Part shown: positions 8,129-16,457 of the stretch, one piece after another
Numbering within the stretch: position 1 is the stretch's first letter
Layout of the letters: every line of letters starts with the position of its first letter
NCBI GenBank assembly: GCA_017886875.1
Contig: JAGHIZ010000043.1
Coordinates: 1-53,303 of the forward strand
DNA length: 53,303 bases
DNA from: Butyricicoccus sp.
GTDB lineage: Bacteria > Bacillota > Clostridia > Oscillospirales > Butyricicoccaceae
Direction of reading: 5' to 3'
Made by a program: the position numbers and the translations under genes
The notes under the pieces: model-generated
What the model was told of the DNA's origin: nothing
What the model saw: only the letters and a program-made list of their open reading frames with translations
The model's database searches: none

Positions 8129-8479
8129 TTATTTTTTAACATAGTAGTTTACACCTTGCTCTGTTATTTTTTCAATCATTTTTTGTGTTATCATATATTG
8201 TATGACTGTATCAGCAAAGCTTTCAGGCTCGGTTACAACTATTTTATTTTTTGAAAAAGGTCGTTTTGTTTGAAGTCCAGTCACAAGTTTTATAAGTTCA
8301 GCTCTTGTTAGTTTATCCTTTTTCTTTAGCTCAGATAAAATCTTACTAACACCTTTAGAATAAAGTAGTTTACTATCGTCCATTGCGGCATTTTGGGATT
8401 TATAAAGCCCCCAGCCATAAATTATCATAGTGGCTATTGCAAATAAAAATACATAAGGTAAATATTCTAAATAACTCAT
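8129..8479 (-). CDS. Small membrane-anchored protein of unknown function
   Basis: A 116-residue protein I do not recognise. Residues 6-26 form one hydrophobic membrane helix (LPYVFLFAIATMIIYGWGLY). The rest is charged and probably cytoplasmic. It contains KKKDKLTRAELIKLV and a C-terminal PESFADTVIQYMITQKMIEKITEQGVNYYVKK, which could form a small winged-helix-like fold. Its ATG overlaps the stop of the PqqD-like gene by four bases (ATGA), so the two are translationally coupled and likely act together. Confidence 0.75.
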   Translation of the reverse strand: MSYLEYLPYVFLFAIATMIIYGWGLYKSQNAAMDDSKLLYSKGVSKILSELKKKDKLTRAELIKLVTGLQTKRPFSKNKIVVTEPESFADTVIQYMITQKMIEKITEQGVNYYVKK

Positions 8480-8817
8480 TTATTTTCACCTTTCCAAGTG
8501 ATAAACTTATGGTCATGAAGTATTTCTAAAAATTTTATAAGTCTGGAAAGTGCTTTTTCCATATTTGGTTCATGCTCTAATAAAATTTTAGAGATTTCAT
8601 GCACATTTCTTTCACCATCTATATTAAGCCATATAAAACTACCTTCTTTATCAAGTTTAATTTGACTTACACGAGGTTTTTTAAAAAAACGCTGTGCAAT
8701 TTTATTATAAAAGCCAGTCCATTCTTTATTTACAGTTACAATTCCATTTTCATCGGTTGTAAAATCATAATCTGGGTTTTTAACAGGTATTAAATCCAGA
8801 TAATTATTATTTTTCAT
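8476..8817 (-). CDS. PqqD-family protein
   Basis: A 113-residue protein whose middle and end match PqqD/RRE-like proteins: a strand with an aromatic residue (SFIWLNIDGERNVHEISKILLEHEP) followed by helices and a closing FITWKGE strand. PqqD proteins bind precursor peptides for radical-SAM or other peptide-modifying enzymes. The N-terminal 50 residues, with NPDYDFTTDENGIVTV, resemble the leading part of stand-alone PqqD-like proteins in Clostridia. No radical-SAM gene or precursor peptide is visible nearby, so a role in peptide modification is not supported by context. It is coupled to the small membrane protein downstream. Confidence 0.7.
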   Translation of the reverse strand: MKNNNYLDLIPVKNPDYDFTTDENGIVTVNKEWTGFYNKIAQRFFKKPRVSQIKLDKEGSFIWLNIDGERNVHEISKILLEHEPNMEKALSRLIKFLEILHDHKFITWKGENK

Positions 8818-8833
8818 AATATAAACCTTTCTT

Positions 8834-8870
8834 AAAAAATAGCCTGCCCGATAAAATCAAGGGGCAGGCT
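8834..8870 (-). terminator. Terminator of the OPT transporter gene
   Basis: AGCCTGCCC with GGGGCAGGCT gives a nine-base GC-rich stem. On the minus strand it is followed by ATTTTTTAAG. Confidence 0.85.
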
Positions 8871-8878
8871 TTAAATTA

Positions 8879-10771
8879 TTATTTGCTTTTCTTTTTGGTA
8901 TTTACACAAACATAAGCAAGAGATGCAAGCAGTAAAGCGAACATAACTAAACCGCCAATTTTGCCAATGCTAAATAACTTTTCAGATAAATCAATATTTA
9001 TATTTAATGCTGCAAGAGCTGCAAGAGCTATACCCATTAAACCTTCACCAGCAATTAGACCAGAGGTGTAAAGAGTACCGCGTTCAATACCTTCCTTGCG
9101 GTCATCATCAGATACATTCTTACGACGTTCAACAAAGAAACGAACAATACCACCAGCCATAATGCCAACACTTAGGCTAAATGGTAGATACATACCAACA
9201 GCAAATGGCATTACTGGAACATTAAGAACTTCAACAACAAGTGCAATAAATACACCAATTAAAATTAAAGCCCATGGAAGCTCAGCATTCATAATACCTT
9301 CTACAAGCATTCTCATCATGGTAGCTTGTGGAGCAGGAATTTCTGCACCACCGTAACCCCAAGCATTATCAAGCAGATAAAGTACAGGGCCAATTGCAGC
9401 AGCAGAAGTAATAACACCAATCATTTCAGCTAGCTGCTGTTTCTTAGGAGTAGCACCAAGAATGAAACCTGTTTTGAGGTCCTGAGAGCAGTCACCGGCA
9501 ATAGCTGCTATAACACAAATAATACCACCGATTGTAATAGCACCAGTCATACCCAGTGCACCAGTTGTACCAGTACCCTTTAAAATCAGAGTGGTGATAA
9601 TAATTGTAGCGATAGCCATACCAGAAACAGGGTTGTTAGAAGAACCGATTAGACCTACCATACGAGAAGAAACGGTTGCAAAGAAGAAACCGAATACAAC
9701 TACAATTAAAGCACCAATAAATGTAACAGGGAATGCAGGAAGTAGCCAAATAGCAACCGCAATAACAAGCATTACAACAAGCAGTGCAGACATAGGAAGG
9801 TCTTGCTCAGTACGCAGAGAAGAAGAAGTTCTGTTTTTAGCCATGCTACCCATTGCTTGCTTAAATGTACGGATAATAAGTGGGAAACTTTTAATAAGAC
9901 TTAATACACCACCAGTAGCAACTGCACCAGCACCAATATACTTTACATAAGAACCCCAGATATCACCAGGAGCCATAGCAGAAATAGGGTCGGTAGCTGG
10001 GAAAATTACAGCATCACCGCCAAATAGTGCAATCATTGGCATAATAACTAGCCAGCTTAAAGCACCACCTGCAAATAGATAGCTAGAAATTTTAGGACCA
10101 CAGATATAACCTACACCAACAAGAGCAGGTAAAACTTGAACACCTACAGAAGAACCCTTATAGCTCTCAATATCATAACCGATTTCGCTAGGGAAGAATT
10201 TAAAGCCGTCAGCAAGTAGCTTGTAAATAGCTGCAATGCCAAGACCTGCAAATACAGTGCCAGCCTTGCTGCCACCTTCTTCACCAGCTAGAAGAACTTC
10301 TGCACAGGCAGTACCTTCAGGAAAAGGAAGTACACCATGTTCTTCAACAATCAGAGCTTGACGCAGAGGAATCATAAAGATTACACCTAGAATACCACCA
10401 AAAGTAGCAACTAGGAAAATAGTAATCATGCTAGGCATAGAAATTACGCCGTCCTTTGCCCATAAGAATAGAGCAGGTAGCGTAAATATAGCACCAGCAG
10501 CCACAGATTCACCAGCAGAACCGATAGTTTGCACAAGGTTGTTTTCCAGAATAGAATCACGACGAAGGATAATACGAATAATACCCATAGAAAGAACTGC
10601 TGCTGGAATAGACGCAGAAATAGTCATACCAACACGCAGACCTAAATAAGCGTTTGCTGCACCAAAGACAATCGCAAGCACAATACCGATAAGTATTGAA
10701 GTAACGGTAAACTCAGGCACAACACGATTAGCCGGAATATAAGGCTTAAAATCGTTGTTTTTGTTAGACAT
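8879..10771 (-). CDS. OPT-family oligopeptide transporter
   Basis: A 630-residue polytopic membrane protein of the OPT family, which imports oligopeptides with the proton gradient. About 14-16 hydrophobic segments are spread along the length. The start FTVTSILIGIVLAIVFGAANAYLGLRVG and the ISSYLFAGGALSWLV and GDCSQDLKTGFILGATPKKQQ segments are family hallmarks, the last being especially conserved in bacterial members. Length is usual. GAAAGGATTG precedes the ATG. A dipeptidase gene (PepD) lies immediately upstream on the same strand, consistent with peptide uptake and breakdown. An extended -10 (TGCTATAAT on the minus strand, with TATAAT at 10829-10834) lies in the gap. Confidence 0.95.
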   Translation of the reverse strand: MSNKNNDFKPYIPANRVVPEFTVTSILIGIVLAIVFGAANAYLGLRVGMTISASIPAAVLSMGIIRIILRRDSILENNLVQTIGSAGESVAAGAIFTLPALFLWAKDGVISMPSMITIFLVATFGGILGVIFMIPLRQALIVEEHGVLPFPEGTACAEVLLAGEEGGSKAGTVFAGLGIAAIYKLLADGFKFFPSEIGYDIESYKGSSVGVQVLPALVGVGYICGPKISSYLFAGGALSWLVIMPMIALFGGDAVIFPATDPISAMAPGDIWGSYVKYIGAGAVATGGVLSLIKSFPLIIRTFKQAMGSMAKNRTSSSLRTEQDLPMSALLVVMLVIAVAIWLLPAFPVTFIGALIVVVFGFFFATVSSRMVGLIGSSNNPVSGMAIATIIITTLILKGTGTTGALGMTGAITIGGIICVIAAIAGDCSQDLKTGFILGATPKKQQLAEMIGVITSAAAIGPVLYLLDNAWGYGGAEIPAPQATMMRMLVEGIMNAELPWALILIGVFIALVVEVLNVPVMPFAVGMYLPFSLSVGIMAGGIVRFFVERRKNVSDDDRKEGIERGTLYTSGLIAGEGLMGIALAALAALNINIDLSEKLFSIGKIGGLVMFALLLASLAYVCVNTKKKSK

Positions 10772-10909
10772 AAGTCTACAATCCTTTCTTTTTATCTTTT
10801 TTCACCCACTAAGAGCTAACAAGTTAACATTATAGCAATTTTTCAGACTAAAGGAAAGGGGTAAAATAACCAAAATATTCGCCTAAAATGCTTAAAACCT
10901 AACAAAAAA

Positions 10910-12355
10910 TTATGATAGGCTTGCAAGTACATCTATAAGCAATATATAAAATCTTTCAAAAGAATCAAGGATTAAATGTTCATCTGGTGTATGAACATCG
11001 CAAAGGGTAGGGCCAACAGCTATGGCATCAAGTCCCTCCATAGCATCACAGAATAAACCACATTCAAGACCTGCATGAATAGCTTCTATTTTCATATCTT
11101 TATTAAATAATTTTTTATAGCTATTGCAGAAAGCTTCACGAATAGGGGAAACTTCAGCAAATGCCCAGCCAGGATATCTGCCAGCAATTTGAGTTTCAAA
11201 GCCAAAAGTATCAGCAAGCATATCTAGCATTTGAACAGTATCCTCTTGCAGAGAATTTACAGAGCTACGAGGTGCAAAAACAATACGCATTGGCTGACAT
11301 TCAGTGTCTGCAATACCAAGATTTAAAGAAGTTACAACAAAATTACCCTGATTAGGATTTTTATGTCTTACGCCATTTGGTGCTAAGCAAATTGCATTTA
11401 TAAAGCTTTTAGCATTACAAAGGGTACTTGCGGTTTGTGCATCATTTGAAAGCTCAAAATTAAGCACAAAATTAGGTTCAGTTGGGTGAATTTCGGCGTT
11501 AAGCTCATCAGATATAACCTTTAAAGCAGTCATAGCATTGTCAGCTTCAGCTTTATCTATAAATAAAAGCTTGGCATTACATTCACGAGGGATTGCATTA
11601 TCCTTAGTACCGCCATTAAAAGATATAAGCTTAGCTTGTTTTGAAATATTATTTACAACTCTACCCATAAGTTTAATAGCGTTTACACGCTCTTTATCAA
11701 TATCCATGCCAGAGTGACCGCCTAAGAGTCCATGAATAGCAAGAGTTAATATATAACCTGTGTTTTGTTCTCTCTCAGCGTTTTTAAACATGGAGTAACG
11801 CATACCGCCTGCACAGCTTACAGTGCCAACACCTTCTTCTTCAGAGTCCATATTAATCATAATTTTAGCATTAAGCATAGACTTATCAAGTGTATTAGCA
11901 CCATTTAAACCGATTTCTTCTTCAGTTGTAAATACACATTCTAAAGCAGGGTGCTTAATAGTATCATCATCAAGAACGGTCATCATAAGAGCAACAGCAA
12001 CACCATTATCTGCACCTAAAGTAGTGCCATTTGCACGAAGTACACCATTTTCAACTACTAAATCTAAACCATCTTTTTCAAAATCATGGTCAACGCTTGC
12101 AAGTTTTTCACAAACCATATCAATATGACCTTGTAACATAACGGTTGGTGAATTTTCATAGCCAACACAAGCAGGCTTTTTAATAATAACATTTAAGCTA
12201 TTGTCTTGGTAAACTTCAAGACCTCGCTTTTTTGCAAACTCTACAAGAAAATCACTTAACGCTTTTTCATTACCTGAGCCATGAGGAATGGCACAAATAT
12301 CTTCAAAAAAGTTAAATAGCTTTTCAGGCTTATAGCCTTTAATTTTGTAATCCAT
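10910..12355 (-). CDS. pepD: Aminoacyl-histidine dipeptidase (PepD)
   Basis: A 481-residue M20-family zinc dipeptidase (beta-Ala-His or Xaa-His dipeptidase type), hydrolysing dipeptides in the cytoplasm. Metal and catalytic motifs are visible: LQGHIDMVCE (His, Asp), TTLGADNGVAVA, the EEEIGLNGA pair, NMDSEEEGVGTVSCAGG and a C-terminal IHAGLECGLF with GPTLCDVHTPDE near the end. The family's lid domain lies at about residues 185-380. AAAGGAGT lies before the ATG. It is transcribed in the same direction as the OPT transporter with no obvious terminator between them, so co-expression is possible. No truncation is seen. Confidence 0.95.
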   Translation of the reverse strand: MDYKIKGYKPEKLFNFFEDICAIPHGSGNEKALSDFLVEFAKKRGLEVYQDNSLNVIIKKPACVGYENSPTVMLQGHIDMVCEKLASVDHDFEKDGLDLVVENGVLRANGTTLGADNGVAVALMMTVLDDDTIKHPALECVFTTEEEIGLNGANTLDKSMLNAKIMINMDSEEEGVGTVSCAGGMRYSMFKNAEREQNTGYILTLAIHGLLGGHSGMDIDKERVNAIKLMGRVVNNISKQAKLISFNGGTKDNAIPRECNAKLLFIDKAEADNAMTALKVISDELNAEIHPTEPNFVLNFELSNDAQTASTLCNAKSFINAICLAPNGVRHKNPNQGNFVVTSLNLGIADTECQPMRIVFAPRSSVNSLQEDTVQMLDMLADTFGFETQIAGRYPGWAFAEVSPIREAFCNSYKKLFNKDMKIEAIHAGLECGLFCDAMEGLDAIAVGPTLCDVHTPDEHLILDSFERFYILLIDVLASLS

Positions 12356-12433
12356 AAAAAGAATACTCCTTTATATTTAAACTCTAAGTTTAAGTTTACT
12401 GCATTTAATACTAAAAATCAAATGGTTTTAAAA

Positions 12434-12464
12434 AGCACCCTATTATTTTTAATAGAGTGCTCTT
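12434..12464 (-). terminator. Terminator after the XRE gene pair
   Basis: AGCACCCTATT pairs with AATAGAGTGCT over a six-base loop (10 of 11 pairs). On the minus strand it ends the two-regulator transcript, and the T-rich flank AAAACC follows. Confidence 0.7.
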
Positions 12465-12465
12465 T

Positions 12466-12672
12466 TCATTTTTCCCAATCAATTATAAATAATTCATTTG
12501 GTGTACAGTCTAATAATTGACATAGAATTTCTATTCTTGCTATTTGAATTGATGAAGTTTCGTTTTTAACCATTTTATTAAAATTTTGATAGCTCATACC
12601 TAATTGTTTATATAACCAATACTTGGATTTACCTTTTTTCTCTAATAAATTTAAAATATTCAACTTTATCAT
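12466..12672 (-). CDS. XRE-family helix-turn-helix regulator (small)
   Basis: A 68-residue protein that is essentially a single Cro/C1-type DNA-binding domain. The helix-turn-helix is KYWLYKQLGMSYQNFNKMVKNE, and the closing CQLLDCTPNELFIIDWEK is typical of the YozG/Cro subgroup. It has no sensory domain. AGGAGGAAATAAG precedes the ATG. It follows a second XRE gene by 32 bases on the same strand, so both are probably expressed from the promoter carrying the twin operators at 12943-13012. Target genes are unknown. Confidence 0.85.
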   Translation of the reverse strand: MIKLNILNLLEKKGKSKYWLYKQLGMSYQNFNKMVKNETSSIQIARIEILCQLLDCTPNELFIIDWEK

Positions 12673-12704
12673 ATCTTATTTCCTCCTAACAAAAGCATAA
12701 AAAA

Positions 12705-12929
12705 TTATATAAAAAGTTCATCATATGAAATATCCAATATTTCCTTTAATGCTTTTATTTCATCAGCATATATATGCCTTTGACCAACTTCTATTTTTGC
12801 ATAAGCACTTCTTGTTATATCACAGCCTTTTATTTGAAGTTGGGCAGAAATTTGTTCTTGAGATAACTTTTTTTCCATACGAATTTTTCGTATATTTTTA
12901 CCTAAAGATTTTTCATAAATTATATTCAT
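12705..12929 (-). CDS. XRE-family helix-turn-helix regulator
   Basis: A 74-residue Cro/C1-type repressor-like protein. The DNA-binding domain runs from IRKIRMEKKLSQEQISAQL through DITRSAYAKIEVGQRHI, ending in LKEILDISYDELFI. This composition (RSAYAKIE) is typical of regulators of mobile elements and small stress operons in Clostridia. AGGAGTGTTGAA precedes the ATG. Two copies of a 16-bp inverted repeat lie upstream, which suggests autoregulation. Confidence 0.88.
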   Translation of the reverse strand: MNIIYEKSLGKNIRKIRMEKKLSQEQISAQLQIKGCDITRSAYAKIEVGQRHIYADEIKALKEILDISYDELFI

Positions 12930-12942
12930 TTCAACACTCCTA

Positions 12943-12958
12943 GCACTTATATTGGTGC
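12943..12958. promoter_or_regulatory. Operator-like palindrome, copy 1
   Basis: GCACTTATATTGGTGC is an imperfect 16-bp inverted repeat next to the ribosome binding site of the 12705-12929 regulator. It differs from copy 2 by a single base. Likely bound by that XRE protein. Confidence 0.7.
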
Positions 12959-12996
12959 AGTATGTATTGATTTTATTTTATATATACGTTAAAATT

Positions 12997-13012
12997 GCAC
13001 TTATATAGGTGC
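12997..13012. promoter_or_regulatory. Operator-like palindrome, copy 2
   Basis: GCACTTATATAGGTGC, 54 bases from copy 1 (start to start), between T and A flanks (TTGCAC...GTGCAAAA). Its minus-strand TTGCAC could also serve as a -35 element, so a bound repressor would block RNA polymerase. Confidence 0.7.
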
Positions 13013-13045
13013 AAAATAAAAGATACATATTTTGCGGTTATAAAA

Positions 13046-13072
13046 TAAAAAATGACCTGATATATACAGGTC
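13046..13072 (-). terminator. Terminator of the 13081-13323 regulator gene
   Basis: GACCTG and CAGGTC form a six-base stem with a seven-base AT loop. On the minus strand it is followed by ATTTTTTATTTTA. Confidence 0.75.
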
Positions 13073-13080
13073 AAAAGGGA

Positions 13081-13323
13081 TTATTTAACTTCTTGTTCTA
13101 AATTACGGAACAATTCAGAGGTGAAAAAATCTTCTATTGTAATTCCAAGCCCATCACATAATTTTTTTATAGTTGATATTGTAGTGCTGCGATTTCTACC
13201 ACTTACAATGTTATTAACTGTTGATTGAGTTACACCGCTAAGGCTGCAAAGTTTATTTATGGAAATATTATTTTCTATGCAAAGTTGCAAAATACGTTCT
13301 TTTACAGCTTCACCTATATTCAT
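13081..13323 (-). CDS. XRE-family helix-turn-helix regulator
   Basis: An 80-residue Cro/C1-type regulator. The helix-turn-helix is INKLCSLSGVTQSTVNNIVSGRN, and CDGLGITIEDFFTSELF follows. The rather acidic, leucine-containing C-terminus may dimerise. The start at 13323 is chosen over an upstream in-frame ATG at 13356 because AAGGAGTG lies ten bases before it and conservation begins at MNIGEAVKERIL. It is divergent from the SLOG-like gene, with overlapping TTAACT inverted repeats in the 94-base gap, so it probably controls both directions. Confidence 0.85.
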   Translation of the reverse strand: MNIGEAVKERILQLCIENNISINKLCSLSGVTQSTVNNIVSGRNRSTTISTIKKLCDGLGITIEDFFTSELFRNLEQEVK

Positions 13324-13360
13324 ATAGTTATCACTCCTTATAGAAATGATAACCAAATTT

Positions 13361-13389
13361 AGTTAAAAAGATTAACTCATTTGAGTTAA
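13361..13389. promoter_or_regulatory. Overlapping TTAACT inverted repeats (divergent operator)
   Basis: TTAACTCATTTGAGTTAA (13372-13389) has perfect eight-base arms. AGTTAA at 13361 and TTAACT at 13372 form a second inverted repeat sharing one arm. This gives three half-sites in the gap between divergent genes, and is the likely binding site of the XRE protein at 13081-13323. Confidence 0.65.
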
Positions 13390-13417
13390 AATAAACCCAA
13401 AAGGGTTGGTGATTAAA

Positions 13418-13870
13418 ATGAAAAAATGTTTTTTTGTAGGTCATAGGGATACAAACGATAATATCTATGAAAATCTAAAAGAAACAATAAAAAAACACAT
13501 TGTAGAATATGGTGTAACAGAATTTTATGTGGGTCATTATGGTAATTTTGATAGATTGGCTACAAAAGCTATAAGTGATTTAAAAATGCAATATCCATAT
13601 ATAAAGCTAATATTATTGTTACCATATCACCCAGCAGAAAATAAAATAGATATATCAGATAGTTTTGATTTAAGTTATTATCCAGACGGAATGGAAAATG
13701 TACCACGCAGAGCCGCAATAGTAAAAGCTAATAGATATATGATAGATAATGTTGATTATTTAATCGTAAATGTTAAATATTCTGCAAGTAACACTGCTAA
13801 ATTATTTGAATATGCATTAAAAAAACAAAATATAGGCAAATTACATATTTATAATATAAATAATAACTAG
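13418..13870 (+). CDS. SLOG-like nucleotide-binding protein (DUF1273-like)
   Basis: A 150-residue Rossmann-type protein. The start MKKCFFVGHRDT, the following FYVGHYGNFDRLATKAI and the later KANRYMIDNVDYLIVNV agree with the SLOG/YpsA-like group (DUF1273 relatives), which bind nucleotides or nucleotide-derived ligands. The exact function is unknown. SLOG proteins appear both as housekeeping YpsA relatives and as sensors in conflict systems, but no effector is fused here. The ATG at 13418 follows GGGTTGGTG; an in-frame TTG at 13406 lacks this. It is divergent from an XRE regulator. Tex follows downstream on the same strand. Confidence 0.7.
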   Translation: MKKCFFVGHRDTNDNIYENLKETIKKHIVEYGVTEFYVGHYGNFDRLATKAISDLKMQYPYIKLILLLPYHPAENKIDISDSFDLSYYPDGMENVPRRAAIVKANRYMIDNVDYLIVNVKYSASNTAKLFEYALKKQNIGKLHIYNINNN

Positions 13871-13939
13871 ATGTTCTATATCAAATATGGTAAAATTTTT
13901 ATGTGTGAAAACATAATTATACAGGAGGATAAAATAGTA

Positions 13940-16093
13940 ATGCAGTCTATAATTAAAATTTTATCAGATGAACTTAAACAGCAAGAAAATGCTGTAGAGC
14001 AGGTAATAAAACTATTAGATGAAGGAAATACAGTACCATTTATCGCACGATATAGAAAAGAAATGCATGGTGGAATGGACGACCAAACTATAAGACAGCT
14101 TGCAGACCGTCTGGGTTATCTTAGAAATTTACAAGAGCGTAGGGAAGAAGTATCTGCTGCTATTGCTGCACAGGAAAAATTAACTGATGAAATACAAAAA
14201 GCAATAGATAATGCACAAACTCTTGCTGAAATAGAAGATATTTACAGACCATATCGCCCAAAACGTAGAACTCGTGCGATGATTGCAAGAGAAAAAGGGT
14301 TAGAACCGCTTGCAGAGCTTATAAAAGATACATTAGGAAATGCAAAACCCGCTTTAGAGCTTGCAGAGCAGTTTATAAATCCAGAAAAAGAAGTAAACAC
14401 AGCAGAAGATGCGTTAAATGGTGCTAGTGATATTTTAGCCGAAAGCCTTAGTGATGATGCTAACCTTAGAGCAAAACTTAGAGAGCTTATCTGGAAAACA
14501 GGAATAATACAAACAAAAGGTGAGGAAGAAGACGGTGTATATAAAATGTATAACGATTTCTCCGAGCCAGTTAAGAAAATACAAAGTCATAGAATACTTG
14601 CGATAAATCGTGGTGAAAAAGAGGACAAACTCAAGGTTAACTTAATTGTAGATAGTGAACAGGCACAAATTATTATGCGTAGAGCTATAATTCACCCAAA
14701 AAGCCCATATCAAACCGAACTTCGTGCGATTTGTGAGGATAGTTATACTAGACTTATTTTCCCATCACTTGAAAGAGAAATACGTTCAGATTTAACAGAT
14801 AGTGCAAATGAACAAGCAATCCATACATTTGCAATAAATTTAAGACCGCTTTTAATGCAACCACCAGTTAGAGGCAAAGTTACATTAGGTTTTGACCCCG
14901 CTTATAGAACGGGCTGTAAACTTGCTGTTGTTGATGAAACAGGCAAAGTATTAGAAACAAGTGTAATTTATCCAACACCACCACATAAAAAAATAGATGA
15001 GTCTAAAAAAGTGCTTGAAAAGCTTTGCAAAAAGCATAATATAAGCTGTATTGCAATAGGTAACGGAACAGCATCAAAAGAATCTGAAATGTTTGTTGCA
15101 GATTTTCTCAAAGAATATGGCGGAAATATTCAATATATGGTAGTATCTGAAGCGGGTGCATCTGTTTATTCAGCATCTAAGCTAGGTGCAGAAGAATTTC
15201 CAGATTATGATGTTTCGTTAAGGTCTGCTGTGTCTATCGCTAGACGTTTACAAGACCCGCTTGCAGAGCTTGTAAAAATTGACCCTAAAGCCATAGGTGT
15301 AGGACAATATCAACATGATATGCCACAAGCAAGACTTGGAGAAACTCTTGATGGTGTGGTTGAGGACTGTGTGAGTGCAGTTGGTGTTGATTTAAATACT
15401 GCATCTCCAGCACTTTTAGTACGAGTTGCAGGCGTAACAAAAACAGTTTCTAAAAATATAACTGCATTTCGTGAAGAAAACGGACGTTTTGAAACCAGAA
15501 AGCAGCTTTTAAAGGTGAAAGGTTTAGGACCAAAAGCGTATGAACAGTGTGCCGGCTTTTTAAGAGTGCCAGACAGTAAGGAGATATTAGACCGAACAGC
15601 AGTTCACCCAGAGTCTTATAATGCAGCAAGAGAGCTTTTAAAAATATGTAATTATACAGAAAATGATGTTATAAATAATAATTTATCAGATATTACAAAG
15701 CGAATTGATGAAATAGGCAAAAATAAAATAGCTAAAAAATGCGGTGTAGGTGTGCCAACACTTATGGATATTGTGTCTGAACTTCAAAAACCGGGTAGAG
15801 ACCCTCGTGACTCATTACCACAACCAGTTTTAAGAAGTGATGTTATACATTTAGAAGATTTAAAAGGTGGTATGGATATGGTTGGCACAGTAAGAAATGT
15901 AACAGATTTTGGTGCATTTGTTGATATTGGTGTACATCAAGATGGTTTGGTACATATTTCAGAAATATCAGATAAATTTATTAAACACCCGTCAGAGGTT
16001 TTAACTGTTGGTGATATAGTAAATGTTAAAGTTATGTCAGTTGATGCAAAAACCAAACGAATAGCACTATCTATAAAACAAGCAAACAAATAA
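13940..16093 (+). CDS. tex: Tex-family RNA-binding transcription accessory protein
   Basis: A 717-residue Tex protein, a conserved cytoplasmic nucleic-acid-binding factor related to Spt6 that affects transcription. The N-terminus has the TVPFIARYRKEMHGGMDD motif. A YqgF/RNase H-like domain follows (VTLGFDPAYRTGCKLAVVD, near residue 320), then a helix-hairpin-helix region (LLKVKGLGPKAYEQCAGFLRV). A C-terminal S1 domain ends the protein (VGTVRNVTDFGAFVDIGVHQDGLVHISEI, about 645-710). The ATG at 13940 is preferred because ACAGGAGGATAAAA precedes it. A longer frame from 13871 would abut the upstream stop and lacks a ribosome binding site. Length matches the family. Confidence 0.95.
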   Translation: MQSIIKILSDELKQQENAVEQVIKLLDEGNTVPFIARYRKEMHGGMDDQTIRQLADRLGYLRNLQERREEVSAAIAAQEKLTDEIQKAIDNAQTLAEIEDIYRPYRPKRRTRAMIAREKGLEPLAELIKDTLGNAKPALELAEQFINPEKEVNTAEDALNGASDILAESLSDDANLRAKLRELIWKTGIIQTKGEEEDGVYKMYNDFSEPVKKIQSHRILAINRGEKEDKLKVNLIVDSEQAQIIMRRAIIHPKSPYQTELRAICEDSYTRLIFPSLEREIRSDLTDSANEQAIHTFAINLRPLLMQPPVRGKVTLGFDPAYRTGCKLAVVDETGKVLETSVIYPTPPHKKIDESKKVLEKLCKKHNISCIAIGNGTASKESEMFVADFLKEYGGNIQYMVVSEAGASVYSASKLGAEEFPDYDVSLRSAVSIARRLQDPLAELVKIDPKAIGVGQYQHDMPQARLGETLDGVVEDCVSAVGVDLNTASPALLVRVAGVTKTVSKNITAFREENGRFETRKQLLKVKGLGPKAYEQCAGFLRVPDSKEILDRTAVHPESYNAARELLKICNYTENDVINNNLSDITKRIDEIGKNKIAKKCGVGVPTLMDIVSELQKPGRDPRDSLPQPVLRSDVIHLEDLKGGMDMVGTVRNVTDFGAFVDIGVHQDGLVHISEISDKFIKHPSEVLTVGDIVNVKVMSVDAKTKRIALSIKQANK

Positions 16094-16108
16094 AGAAACC
16101 TCTTTTAT

Positions 16109-16369
16109 TTAGTCTTTATAATCTATTTTTTGTTCAGCTTTGTTAATAAATTCTTTTACAAATTCATTTTCAGGTTCATCACCAGAAAATTCTTCCTCTA
16201 AGTCGTTTTTTGCGTCTTCATAGGCTTGTTTTACTTCTTCTTGTTCTTCTGATGTTATATCGTCCCAGCCTTTATTGTTTAAATAGACACAACCGCTTGT
16301 TGTAACAATAATTATACTTAACATAGAAATAGAAAGAAGTATATTTTTAAATTTCTTTGATAATTTCAT
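16109..16369 (-). CDS. Small lipoprotein of unknown function
   Basis: An 86-residue secreted protein. Residues 1-27 form a signal peptide with a lysine-rich start, a hydrophobic core and a lipobox-like TTSGC, so Cys27 should be lipidated and anchor the protein outside the membrane. The mature part is short and very acidic (many Glu/Asp, e.g. DITSEEQEEVKQAYEDAKND), probably helical. GGAGAATAATTA precedes the ATG. It converges on tex with a 15-base gap. No family is recognised. Confidence 0.75.
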   Translation of the reverse strand: MKLSKKFKNILLSISMLSIIIVTTSGCVYLNNKGWDDITSEEQEEVKQAYEDAKNDLEEEFSGDEPENEFVKEFINKAEQKIDYKD

Positions 16370-16391
16370 TAATTATTCTCCTTTAAAGCTC

Positions 16392-16443
16392 AAAAAATAC
16401 CCCATTCTATTAATACTATTTCATATTGTCTAATAGAATGGGG
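16392..16443 (-). terminator. Terminator of the FUSC-like gene
   Basis: CCCCATTCTATTA and TAATAGAATGGGG form a 13-base perfect stem with an 18-base loop. On the minus strand GTATTTTTTG follows. Confidence 0.85.
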
Positions 16444-16457
16444 AAAATTATGGATTT

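Noticed and set aside
9096-9950. Open frames antisense to the OPT transporter
   Set aside because: They are reading-frame shadows of a strongly conserved membrane protein gene.
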